A stretch of 64,000 nucleotides of DNA from contig NZ_QUCM01000003.1 in the NCBI RefSeq assembly GCF_003473545.1, positions 213,824-277,823 of the forward strand. The letters run 5' to 3'. Positions 26,546 to 34,765 of this stretch are shown one piece after another. Origin of the DNA: Clostridium sp. AM22-11AC. GTDB lineage: Bacteria > Bacillota > Clostridia > Lachnospirales > Lachnospiraceae. Under the pieces are notes generated by a model that was not told the DNA's origin, did no database searches, and worked only from the letters and a program-made list of their open reading frames with translations. Position numbers and translations under genes: made by a program. The number at the start of each line of letters is the position of its first letter. Positions within the stretch are counted from its first letter, which is position 1.

Positions 26546-27310
26546 TTATCTTTTCTTATAAAGAACCAGTTCCGGAGTTTCCCCTTCTGGCCCGTATGTG
26601 CTGATCATAATGAAATCCATATTGGCAAGGACGCCGAAACACCTGTCACCGCCAAATTCTGACTCCAGCTGATTGCCCAGATAGGTGATCTCATCATTTA
26701 AAAATTTTACTGTTTTTCCGTTTGGCAGCGGATATCCCAGATTTACATAGCTGCCCACAAGGGCATTCAGTTTTTCCACTTTCGGTAATCCTTCAATGTG
26801 AAGATCATTGATCTCTTTTATCAATTGTTCTTTAAACGCCTCAAATTGTCCATTATCACTTAATTCTTCATACCGTTTCCAATAATCAAGACTGGGGAGC
26901 AGTTGCTTCATATAAGAACGCGCCTGTTCTTCTGTGAATTTATCATTTACCATATGTTTTACGCAGACATCAATAAGATCATCCATATTACTATAGGTGT
27001 AGGTTCCATCGGCATAGCACCATTTACAATACTCTTCATTCAATGTGCCATCACCGTTATGGCTTATAATCCCATCCTCTAATGGCATTCCGCAGCACTG
27101 ACACACAAGCTGCCTTGGGTCGCCTAAAAGGGTATTGATGGACACGTCAAATTCCTTCGATAACAACTTTAAGGTCTCCGTATTGGGAACGGTCTCCCCA
27201 TTTTCCCAGCGTGACACCGCCTGCCGTGTAACCATAACCTTTTGTGCTAACTCTTCCTGAGACAGCCCTTTTTTCGTGCGAAGCTCAAAAATAACATTTT
27301 TTGTTTCCAT
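26546..27310 (-). CDS. XRE-family regulator with zinc-ribbon domain
   Basis: 254 aa from ATG 27310, which has GGAGGTAGATACC directly upstream; the open frame extends further but without SD. Residues 1-60 are a helix-turn-helix (LSQEELAQKVMVTRQAVSRWENGE). Next, CQCCGMPLEDGIISHNGDG with EEYCKWCYADGTY is a four-Cys putative zinc ribbon seen in many Clostridial proteins. The C-terminal half (about 130-254) is not recognised; it ends in a beta-rich stretch with CFGVLANMDFIMISTYG. Probably a ligand-sensing transcription factor. Its target is unknown. Separated from the CorC gene by a terminator. Confidence 0.8.
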   Translation of the reverse strand: METKNVIFELRTKKGLSQEELAQKVMVTRQAVSRWENGETVPNTETLKLLSKEFDVSINTLLGDPRQLVCQCCGMPLEDGIISHNGDGTLNEEYCKWCYADGTYTYSNMDDLIDVCVKHMVNDKFTEEQARSYMKQLLPSLDYWKRYEELSDNGQFEAFKEQLIKEINDLHIEGLPKVEKLNALVGSYVNLGYPLPNGKTVKFLNDEITYLGNQLESEFGGDRCFGVLANMDFIMISTYGPEGETPELVLYKKR

Positions 27311-27421
27311 GGTATCTACCTCCGTTATATAGATCATAACAGAATTACAGGCTTTGGGAAAGCAACTTGCTGTTTCTATAGATATTGAAAGCCGCTGGCA
27401 GCCTTTTCCGAATGTATGGCA

Positions 27422-27460
27422 GCAAAAAAGCAGTCCCCATTGTAAAGCAGGACTGCTTAG
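27422..27460 (-). terminator. Terminator of the CorC/HlyC-type gene
   Basis: Minus strand: AAGCAGTCC / GGACTGCTT stem with a 13-nt loop, followed by TTTTTTGC; placed just after the stop at 27465. Confidence 0.8.
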
Positions 27461-27464
27461 ATTT

Positions 27465-28811
27465 TTATGTTGCATCCCCGGTTTCTGAGGTCTGCGCTTC
27501 TTTCAGTGTCATTTTTACCCGGTCGATCACCCGGTCTTCCATTTTTAAGATCTCGTAATCTGCTTCTGGGGTGGTCACTGTAAGGGGCAGCGCCTTTTCA
27601 GTAGGGATATATCCCAGAACTTCCATGAGATAACCGGACAAGGTATCACATACGCTGTCCATATCCAGGTGGAATTCCTCTTTTAAATCTGACAGTGCAA
27701 TACTTCCGGAAAGGCTGTATACATGTCCCGGCTCCAATTCGATGATCTCCGGTTCTACTTCTTCGTATTCTTCGTGGATATCACCTACGATCACCTCGAT
27801 CAGGTCTTCCAGAGTGACCATACCGGATACGCCGCCGTATTCATCGATCAGTATAGCCAGTTTTTCTTTTTTCTGCTGCATTTCCCTGAAAAGGGCGTCT
27901 GTACGCCTGTTTTCCGGAACGAAATAAGCAGGTGTTAAAAGGGAACGGATATCCAGATTTTCAAAGGACTTCTTTCTGGCCTCAATGGTCAATGCCTTTG
28001 TGGAAAGGATACCGATGATATTATCAATATCTTCCTGATATACCGGGATCTTGGAATGCATGGACTGTAAAATATCATCCAGATAAGAGTCCACCGGTTC
28101 GTCAATGTCAATGGCTACCATATCCTGTCTCGGTACCATGACTTCTTTTGCTTTTTTATCATCAAATGAGAAAATAGAAGTGATCATCTCTTTCTCGATC
28201 TCATTAAATACGCCGGTCTCACTTCCTGTTTCCAGAAGGGATTTAATCTCCTCTTCAGATACATCTGTTTCCAGATTTTCATGGTGCATACCGAAAAGCT
28301 TTAAGATCCCGCTGGTAGAAATATTTAAAAGGCCTACAAAAGGCTTTACGATACAGGATACAAAATAAACCAGGCCAATGCAGGATAAACTGAATTTTTC
28401 CGCATTCTGCAATGCCATTCGTTTGGGGATCAGTTCCCCGAATACCAGATTCACATAAACAAGAATAAGGGTAATGACCACCACTGCAGCAATCTTACTG
28501 CCTGGTATTCCCCATCTATTCATCTTTACAGCCAGTATTCCTGAAATTCCCGTTGCTGCCACAGCGCTGGAAAGAAAACCGGCCAGTGTGACTATTAACT
28601 GGATCGCAGATAAAAATGCTGTTGATCCTTCCATCAGGCGCTCGATCAGGGCTGCTTTCTTATTTCCCTGTTCTTTTAACCTGTGGATCTTGTTTTTGTT
28701 TACAGAAGCCACAGCCATCTCTGCTCCTGCAAAATACCCTCTTATAAGAGTAAGTACCAGCAAGATAAGAAGCTGTGTGAAAATACTGGCCGATTGCGGA
28801 TCGGTTTCCAT
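27465..28811 (-). CDS. Hemolysin-like CNNM/CorC family membrane protein (DUF21-CBS-CBS-CorC_HlyC)
   Basis: 448 aa from ATG 28811 (GGAGG upstream). Residues about 10-190 form the DUF21 membrane domain with GYFAGAEMAVASVNKNKI and LVFGELIPKRMALQNAEKF. Two CBS domains follow (VMVPRQDMVAIDIDEP... and SLLTPAYFVPENRRTDALF...), then LIDEYGGVSGMVTLEDLIE, and the C-terminal CorC/HlyC domain. Members of this family act in Mg2+ or Co2+ export or sensing; hemolysin is a historical label. Monocistronic. Confidence 0.92.
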   Translation of the reverse strand: METDPQSASIFTQLLILLVLTLIRGYFAGAEMAVASVNKNKIHRLKEQGNKKAALIERLMEGSTAFLSAIQLIVTLAGFLSSAVAATGISGILAVKMNRWGIPGSKIAAVVVITLILVYVNLVFGELIPKRMALQNAEKFSLSCIGLVYFVSCIVKPFVGLLNISTSGILKLFGMHHENLETDVSEEEIKSLLETGSETGVFNEIEKEMITSIFSFDDKKAKEVMVPRQDMVAIDIDEPVDSYLDDILQSMHSKIPVYQEDIDNIIGILSTKALTIEARKKSFENLDIRSLLTPAYFVPENRRTDALFREMQQKKEKLAILIDEYGGVSGMVTLEDLIEVIVGDIHEEYEEVEPEIIELEPGHVYSLSGSIALSDLKEEFHLDMDSVCDTLSGYLMEVLGYIPTEKALPLTVTTPEADYEILKMEDRVIDRVKMTLKEAQTSETGDAT

Positions 28812-28883
28812 AATAAAAAATTCCTCCTTTTGGATGTATGCATTTTCGCAAATTATCATCCGTATGATTATCATTTAGACTTT

Positions 28884-28912
28884 ATTATACAGACAGTCAC
28901 GAAAAAAGTCAG
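28884..28912 (-). promoter_or_regulatory. Putative promoter of the CorC-type gene
   Basis: Minus strand: CTGACT (28912-28907), 17-bp spacer, TATAAT (28889-28884). Downstream, ATGATAAT occurs twice 15 bp apart (28874-28852), a possible operator. Confidence 0.45.
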
Positions 28913-28946
28913 CCCCTATTTTCTCAAAAAGGGACTGACTTTTTTA
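28902..28946 (-). terminator. Terminator of the ABC exporter operon
   Basis: Stem AAAAAAGTCAG / CTGACTTTTTT with an inner CCCT/AGGG pairing; T tracts on both sides, so bidirectional in principle. Confidence 0.85.
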
Positions 28947-28961
28947 CTTTTAATATTTCTT

Positions 28962-30734
28962 TTATCCTACAGCAGCAAACTGGCTGTTGTAAATTTCAGC
29001 ATAAAAGCCGTTCTTTGCAAGAAGTTCTTCATGCTTTCCTTTTTCTACAATATGTCCGTCACGCATAACAAGGATCATATCTGCCTCACGGATCGTAGAA
29101 AGACGGTGGGCTACAATAAAGCTGGTCCTTCCTTCCATCATCTTGGCAAAGGCCTTCTGAACGCGGATCTCTGTACGGGTATCGATAGAGGAAGTTGCCT
29201 CATCCAGGATCAGCATTGGCGGCAGGCAGAGCATAACTCTGGCAATACACAAAAGCTGCTTCTGGCCCTGGGACAGGTTTCCGCCGTCCTCACTGATCAC
29301 TGTGTCATAACCCTGAGGCATTCGCATGATAAAGCTGTGTGCATGTGCCTCTTTAGCTGCATTTATGATCTCTTCTTCTGTTGCTTCTGGTCTTCCGTAG
29401 GCGATATTGTCCCGGATCGTACCGGATTTTAACCAGGTCTCCTGAAGCACCATACCATAGCTGGTACGAAGGCTCTTTCTGGTCACATCGCGGATGTCCT
29501 TTCCTTCTACTTTAATAGAACCGGAATTTACATCATAAAAACGCATAAGCAGGTTGATCACGGTAGTCTTTCCACAGCCGGTAGGTCCTACAATGGCCAC
29601 TCTCTCACCAGGTTTTACAGAAAGGTTCAGATCTTCGATCAGCGGTCTGTCTGGTGTATAGGAGAAGTTTACATGCTCGATCTCCACCTGGCCCTTTACA
29701 TTTTCAAGGACTGTGGCGTCTTTCTTATCTTCCAGAATGGTCTTTTCATTGATCAGCTCAAATACTCTGGCTGCAGATGCAAGGGCGTTCTGAAGCTCTG
29801 TTACAACGCCTGAGATCTCGTTAAACGGCTTTGTATACTGGTTTGCATAGCTTAAGAAACTGGTAAGCTGTCCAACAGTCATAAAACCACGGATAGCTGC
29901 ATAAGCGCCTGTAATACCAACTGCAGCATAAACCAGGCTGTTTACAAAACGGGTAGCCGGATTGGTAATGGATGAGAAGAAGGTAGCGCGCAGACTGTAG
30001 CCAGCCAGCTTGTTATTGATCGTCTGGAAACGCTCTTCTGCTTCTTTCTGATAGCCAAAGGCCTGGACTACCTTCATATTTCCCAGCATTTCATCGGTCA
30101 GTGTGGTCAGCTCACCTCTGGTTTCAGACTGATGTTTAAACATAACATAAGTCTTTTTTGCAATGAAACTTGCCACAAACAGAGAGATAGGTGTTAAAAC
30201 TACAACTACCAGTGTGATCAGCGGGTTAATGGAAACCATGAAAAGCAGGGTTCCTAAAATAGTCATCAGTCCTGTAAAAAACTGGGTAAATCCCATAAGC
30301 AGACCTTCGGAGAACTGGTCGATATCTGCAATAATACGGCTGATGATATCACCTGACGGGTGGGAGTCGATATAACTTAAAGGAAGGACTTCCAGATGTC
30401 CGAAAGCTTTGGTACGGATATCTTTTACAACTCTGTAGGTGATAATGTTGTTAATATGGTTCATAAGCCACTGGCTGATGGCGGTAGCTGCCATTGCCAT
30501 GATGATCTTTTTAATAATACTGATCAGTGCCGAGAAATCTACATTTCCCTGACTTACGATCTCATCTACTGCTTTACCTGTAAGAATTGGGATATAAAGG
30601 GTAAATGCAACTGTTACTAATGCTAACAGAAGGGATAAACATACGGCCCATCTGTAAGCGGCAATGTAATCAAGGACTCTTTTTAATGTTTCAATGCTCT
30701 TATCCTTGCTCATTTTTGGCTTTTTACTGCTCAT
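28962..30734 (-). CDS. ABC exporter half-transporter (catalytic-site subunit)
   Basis: 590 aa from ATG 30734 (GGAGGTGGAACGGG upstream). Six-helix type IV membrane domain (about 20-310) followed by an ATPase domain: Walker A GPTGCGKTT, Q-loop, signature LSQGQ, Walker B MLILDEATS with the catalytic Glu intact, and H-loop AHRLST. The gene overlaps its partner by 11 bases. The pair matches heterodimeric multidrug exporters such as BmrCD or TM287/288: this subunit has the consensus catalytic Glu and the partner has Asp. Substrate unknown. Confidence 0.93.
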   Translation of the reverse strand: MSSKKPKMSKDKSIETLKRVLDYIAAYRWAVCLSLLLALVTVAFTLYIPILTGKAVDEIVSQGNVDFSALISIIKKIIMAMAATAISQWLMNHINNIITYRVVKDIRTKAFGHLEVLPLSYIDSHPSGDIISRIIADIDQFSEGLLMGFTQFFTGLMTILGTLLFMVSINPLITLVVVVLTPISLFVASFIAKKTYVMFKHQSETRGELTTLTDEMLGNMKVVQAFGYQKEAEERFQTINNKLAGYSLRATFFSSITNPATRFVNSLVYAAVGITGAYAAIRGFMTVGQLTSFLSYANQYTKPFNEISGVVTELQNALASAARVFELINEKTILEDKKDATVLENVKGQVEIEHVNFSYTPDRPLIEDLNLSVKPGERVAIVGPTGCGKTTVINLLMRFYDVNSGSIKVEGKDIRDVTRKSLRTSYGMVLQETWLKSGTIRDNIAYGRPEATEEEIINAAKEAHAHSFIMRMPQGYDTVISEDGGNLSQGQKQLLCIARVMLCLPPMLILDEATSSIDTRTEIRVQKAFAKMMEGRTSFIVAHRLSTIREADMILVMRDGHIVEKGKHEELLAKNGFYAEIYNSQFAAVG

Positions 30735-32502
30735 CCCGTTCCACCTCCTCTTTTGACAGCTGTGACAGGCAGATCTCCCTGTAAACATCGCATTCCTTCA
30801 GAAGCTGTTTGTGATTTCCAATACCTGCCAGTTTTCCATCATCCAGTACAAGAATGGTATCTGCATTGCGGATGGTGGTAGCTCTCTGGGATACGATAAA
30901 TACAGTCATATCCTTTGTATTTTCCCGGATGGCCTTTCTCAGTCTTGCATCGGTTGCAAAGTCAAGAGCAGAAGCACTGTCGTCCATGATCAGGATCTGC
31001 GGATCCCGTACCAGTGCTCTTGCAATGGTAAGACGCTGACGCTGTCCACCAGATAAGTTATGGCCGCCCTGGTCGATCATCAGATCAAGACCTTCGCCCT
31101 TGGCTTCAATAAAATCTCTTGCCTGGGCAACATCCAGTGCATGCCAGATCTCTTCATCGGTAGCATCTTCCTTGCCCCAGCGCATATTGTCACGGAGCGT
31201 TCCCTTAAAGAGGACAGCTCTCTGAGGTACTACACCGATGGCATGTCTTAATTCTGTAAGAGGCAGATCTCTTACATCTGCTCCGTCAATAAGAACCTTT
31301 CCTTCTCTTACATCATAAAATCTTGGGATCAGGTTTACCAATGTGGACTTACCTGAACCTGTACCACCGATGACACCAATGGTCTGTCCCTTCATTGCCT
31401 TAAAGGAAATGTCTGTAAGGGAGTCAGATTTTGCTCCTGCATAGGCGAAATCCACATGGTCAAATTCCATTTTTGCAGTTTCTGGGCTGATCTTCTGTGT
31501 AGTTTCCATTTCGTTTTCAGCATTTTGAGTTTTTGTCTCATGAGATTTTTCCTCAATACTGCTCTTGATCTCAAATACACTGTCCACACGCTTCATGCAG
31601 GCAACTGCCTTGGAGATCAGGATGATCAGGTTTGCCATCTTGATCAGTTCAACCAGGATCTGGGCCATATAGTTTACAAGGGCAATGACTTTACCCTGAC
31701 TGATGATACCGGCATCTACTCTTCCGGCACCTACCCAGATCACAGCTACGGTAGCAATATTAATGATCACATAAGTAACAGGATTTAACAGTGCGGAGAT
31801 CTTTCCAACAAATACCTGCATCTTTACCAGGCTGCCGTTTTCTTCTTCAAACTTCTCTCTCTCATTTTCCTGGCGGTTAAAAGCGCGGATCACGCGCACA
31901 CCCATGAGATTTTCTCTCGTAGTCAAGAGAACTTTATCCAGCTGTCTCTGTACAGACTGGTATAATGGCATACTTATCAACATGATACCAAATATTACCA
32001 CGCAGAGTACAGGAATGGTCACTGCAAATACCATCGCTGTATGGGCATCTACTGTAAATGCCATGACCATGGCACCGAATACAACGAATGGGGAACGTAA
32101 CAGCAGACGCAGGGTCATGTTGATACCATTCTGCACCTGGTTGATGTCGCTGGTCATTCGTGTGATCAGGGTGGAGGTTCCTATGGTATCGATCTCTGTA
32201 TAAGATAAGGTACCAATATGGGAAAACAGGTTATTTCGCAGTGCGGTGGCTGTTCCTGTTGCTGCCTTGGCTGCAAAGTACTGGGCTGTCAGGGAACAGG
32301 TCAGTCCAATGATTGCAAGGAGCAAAAGAAGACCTCCCATACGCACCACATAAGATACACTTCCGTTTGCAATACCTACGTCTACCATATTGGCCACTAC
32401 CAGAGGCACAAACAGCTCAAAGCTGGCCTCCAGCATTTTAAACAGCGGTCCCAGTATGCTCTCTTTTTTGTAGGCACACATGTAACTGAGCAATCGCTTC
32501 AT
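30724..32502 (-). CDS. ABC exporter half-transporter (degenerate-site subunit)
   Basis: 592 aa: type IV ABC membrane domain with six helices, a variable linker (about 320-345, rich in Glu, Thr and Lys), then the ATPase domain with Walker A GGTGSGKST and signature LSGGQRQR. Walker B reads ILIMDDSASALD, with Asp where the catalytic Glu normally stands, and the switch His is replaced (SQRATT), the mark of the non-hydrolysing site in heterodimers. First gene of the operon, divergent from a LysR-type regulator that probably controls it. Confidence 0.93.
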   Translation of the reverse strand: MKRLLSYMCAYKKESILGPLFKMLEASFELFVPLVVANMVDVGIANGSVSYVVRMGGLLLLLAIIGLTCSLTAQYFAAKAATGTATALRNNLFSHIGTLSYTEIDTIGTSTLITRMTSDINQVQNGINMTLRLLLRSPFVVFGAMVMAFTVDAHTAMVFAVTIPVLCVVIFGIMLISMPLYQSVQRQLDKVLLTTRENLMGVRVIRAFNRQENEREKFEEENGSLVKMQVFVGKISALLNPVTYVIINIATVAVIWVGAGRVDAGIISQGKVIALVNYMAQILVELIKMANLIILISKAVACMKRVDSVFEIKSSIEEKSHETKTQNAENEMETTQKISPETAKMEFDHVDFAYAGAKSDSLTDISFKAMKGQTIGVIGGTGSGKSTLVNLIPRFYDVREGKVLIDGADVRDLPLTELRHAIGVVPQRAVLFKGTLRDNMRWGKEDATDEEIWHALDVAQARDFIEAKGEGLDLMIDQGGHNLSGGQRQRLTIARALVRDPQILIMDDSASALDFATDARLRKAIRENTKDMTVFIVSQRATTIRNADTILVLDDGKLAGIGNHKQLLKECDVYREICLSQLSKEEVERDEQ

Positions 32503-32549
32503 AATGCATTTCTCCTATGAAATATTGTATTTTATTTAACTATCTGGTA

Positions 32550-32558
32550 TTATAGCAC
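32550..32558 (-). promoter_or_regulatory. Extended -10 promoter of the ABC exporter operon
   Basis: Minus strand TGCTATAAT (32558-32550); no good -35. It lies in the 150-bp AT-rich gap shared with the LysR gene. Confidence 0.45.
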
Positions 32559-32652
32559 ATGAAAATATATATTTAAAATATTGATTTAATATGGAAATTA
32601 TATGTTTATCGTATAGGTATTGCTATATTTTTTTTGGAAAAGAGGTACTTTT

Positions 32653-33522
32653 ATGAACCTGAAACAGATGGAATATTTTGTAGCCATTGTAAATGAGGGA
32701 AATATCTCTGCCGCTGCCAAATCTCTGCATATCTCCCAGCCTCCTTTAAGCGCCCAGATGAAACTGTTGGAAGACGAACTGGGCGTGGTGCTTTTTGAGC
32801 GGGGCTCCAGGAGTATTTTTCTCACAGAGGCAGGAAAGGTTTTCTACGAAAAAGCTTTGCACATCTTACATCTGACTACGGCTGTTTCTGATGAACTGCA
32901 GCAGATGGGTCAGGGATTAAAAGGACCTCTGCATCTTGGAATGATCTCTTCAGTCCAGACTCCCAGGCTGATCCGGGCACTCTCCTCTTTTGTCAGTCTT
33001 CATCCGGAGGTGACCCTTCGCATCAGTGAGGGAAATACATATGAGCTGATGGATCAGCTAAATTCCGGTCTCATTGAAGTTGCAGTGGTAAGGACTCCAC
33101 TTCCTACAGAGTCTTATCAGTGCCACTTTTTAGAGGCAGAACCTATGATGGCAGTAGGAAAGCCGGAATTTTTCCCGGATCCTGCAGCAAATTCCATATC
33201 CGTAGCTTCCCTGGCTTCCTGTCCTCTTATTGTCTACCGCAGATGGGAACCTTTTATCAGCCACTGCTTTCCTGGCACTGCCCCGGATTACCTTTGTATC
33301 AATGACGATGCCAGGACCAGCATGACCTGGGCCCAGTGCGGCGCCGGAATTGCCCTTGTGCCTTCTTCCATGGCAAAAGCAGGGGGCGAAGACTTATTAA
33401 AAATCCCCCTGAAAGATCAGGGGGTCATGAGCCGGATCGCGCTGATCGCCAGAAAACACGGTATGGTCAGCCGGGTATCCAGAGAATTTTTCCAGTTTTT
33501 TCCAAACTACTTTGCGAACTAG
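32653..33522 (+). CDS. LysR-family transcriptional regulator
   Basis: 289 aa from ATG 32653 (AGAGGT upstream). N-terminal winged helix: MNLKQMEYFVAIVNEGNISAA with SLHISQPPLSAQMKLLEDELG, then the linker helix and a two-lobed substrate-binding domain (about 92-289; LHLGMISSVQTP, GIALVPSSMA). LysR regulators usually control the divergent gene; here that is the heterodimeric ABC exporter, so a drug- or metabolite-responsive switch is likely (inference). Followed by a palindromic intergenic repeat. Confidence 0.93.
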   Translation: MNLKQMEYFVAIVNEGNISAAAKSLHISQPPLSAQMKLLEDELGVVLFERGSRSIFLTEAGKVFYEKALHILHLTTAVSDELQQMGQGLKGPLHLGMISSVQTPRLIRALSSFVSLHPEVTLRISEGNTYELMDQLNSGLIEVAVVRTPLPTESYQCHFLEAEPMMAVGKPEFFPDPAANSISVASLASCPLIVYRRWEPFISHCFPGTAPDYLCINDDARTSMTWAQCGAGIALVPSSMAKAGGEDLLKIPLKDQGVMSRIALIARKHGMVSRVSREFFQFFPNYFAN

Positions 33523-33605
33523 GATGCTATGTGCCAGTGGAACATGTTCAGCACCGACCGAAGCGGAGCAGAGATGCGAAAGTGCAAAGCACGTAGCAAT
33601 TCCTT
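33523..33605. repeat. Palindromic intergenic element, possible dispersed repeat
   Basis: GCTATGTGC (33526-33534) pairs with GCACGTAGC (33589-33597), enclosing about 54 bases that include CGAAGCGGAGCAGAGATGCG. No gene or T tract. Its composition differs from nearby spacers, and I recall similar units in Lachnospiraceae genomes, but copy number cannot be checked here. Confidence 0.45.
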
Positions 33606-33623
33606 GAGCAAAGGAGCCACTAC

Positions 33624-34442
33624 TTATATCTCATCCCAGAACCAGTTAAGTTCCGCTCCCATAAACAATATGCACATACAGATATAAAGCCACAAAAATG
33701 ACAAAGCAATGGCTGCAAGGCTGCCGTACATATAAGAATAGTTTTTCCCTCCTGTAAAATTAAAATACAGGGAAAATGCAAGAGAAAACAGCATCCAGCC
33801 GGTTGTGGAAAATACAGCTCCCGGCAACGCTACTTTTACGCTCTCCTTCTGGTCCGGCACCAGACAGTAGATCCCTAAAAAGAAAATAAGAAGGATAGCT
33901 GCGCCCCACAGCTGGCGCAGCTGGATCACATAGCCGGTAAATGGGGCGATAAGAGGAAAATGGCTCTGGATAAAATTCTGGAGCGTCCGTCCAAATACCA
34001 GAAGGCCCATGGACATAAGGCAGACAGCAATAAAGAGAATGGTATAACCGCAGCAGATCAGGCGGTTAAACACATACCAGTGCCTTCTTCCTCTTCCATT
34101 GACCCGGTTTAAGCCTCTTGCCACGCTGAACATACCCCTTCCTGCAGACCAGAGAGCGGTTACAGCTGTAGCAGAGATCATGGTTGCCGGGGATTTTAAC
34201 ATCAGGTCATTGACTACACGAAATGCCAGAGATTTATAATCAGCCGGTACAATATCCATGGCGATCTCTAAAAAATCCGCCTTGGAAATTCCCGGGATCA
34301 TCTGGACCGCTGTGAGAAGCAGCATCAGAAAGGGAACAAAAGAAAGGATCACAAAAAAAGAGACCTGGGCCGCATACACCGTCATCTCATCTTCTGAAAA
34401 TTTATCGTAGATACGTTTTCCAATGAGAATGAGACGTACCAT
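33624..34442 (-). CDS. YihY/BrkB-family membrane protein
   Basis: 272 aa with six predicted membrane helices. Family features: AAQVSFFVILSFVPFLMLL near the start, TALWSAGRGMFSVARGLNRV in the middle and GSLAAIALSFLWLYICMCILFMGAELN at the end. BrkB-like proteins have no settled biochemical function (the RNase BN label is wrong for this family). AAGGAGGACTTGACCC precedes the ATG. Monocistronic between two repeat-like spacers. Confidence 0.9.
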   Translation of the reverse strand: MVRLILIGKRIYDKFSEDEMTVYAAQVSFFVILSFVPFLMLLLTAVQMIPGISKADFLEIAMDIVPADYKSLAFRVVNDLMLKSPATMISATAVTALWSAGRGMFSVARGLNRVNGRGRRHWYVFNRLICCGYTILFIAVCLMSMGLLVFGRTLQNFIQSHFPLIAPFTGYVIQLRQLWGAAILLIFFLGIYCLVPDQKESVKVALPGAVFSTTGWMLFSLAFSLYFNFTGGKNYSYMYGSLAAIALSFLWLYICMCILFMGAELNWFWDEI

Positions 34443-34640
34443 GGGTCAAGTCCTCCTTATTAAAGCAAAGTGGATCACCGCCCCCTGCGGGGCGGAGATG
34501 TGTCAACAACAGTTGTATTGCGCCCATGTCAAAGTCTGAGTGACTGTTCCCCCCGCGTCGCGGGGGAACATGGGGATTTTATGGACATCTGGCTATGTCC
34601 GGCTGGCTGCTCCCCGCGCTGCCGGGAATACCGGCTTTTA
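34443..34640. repeat. GC-rich multi-hairpin intergenic element
   Basis: The first part of the 323-base gene-free stretch before the TolC-type genes. Four hairpins: CCGCCCC/GGGGCGG (34478-34495), TGTTCCCCC.CGCG/CGCGGGGGAACA (34545-34570), GGACAT/ATGTCC (34583-34600) and GCCGG/CCGGC (34621-34635). GC content is clearly above the flanking spacers. No open frame looks real. Probably a dispersed palindromic repeat or small non-autonomous element. Confidence 0.5.
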
Positions 34641-34642
34641 CT

Positions 34643-34685
34643 CCAAAAAATGCAGGCATCACAATACACATGCCTGCATTTTAAC
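34643..34685 (-). terminator. Terminator of the RND efflux operon
   Basis: Minus strand: AAAATGCAGGCAT / ATGCCTGCATTTTTT stem-loop, about 80 bases after the last TolC-family stop. Confidence 0.8.
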
Positions 34686-34765
34686 ATAAATATCCTTCAA
34701 GTTCAACGCCCTCTCCGGCGCTGCCTGTATCCCGATCTTATATCCTAAATTCTTATCCTTAAATC

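Noticed and set aside
33336..33596. 86-aa plus-strand open frame over the LysR gene end
   Set aside because: It overlaps the LysR gene in another frame and continues into the palindromic spacer; no SD.
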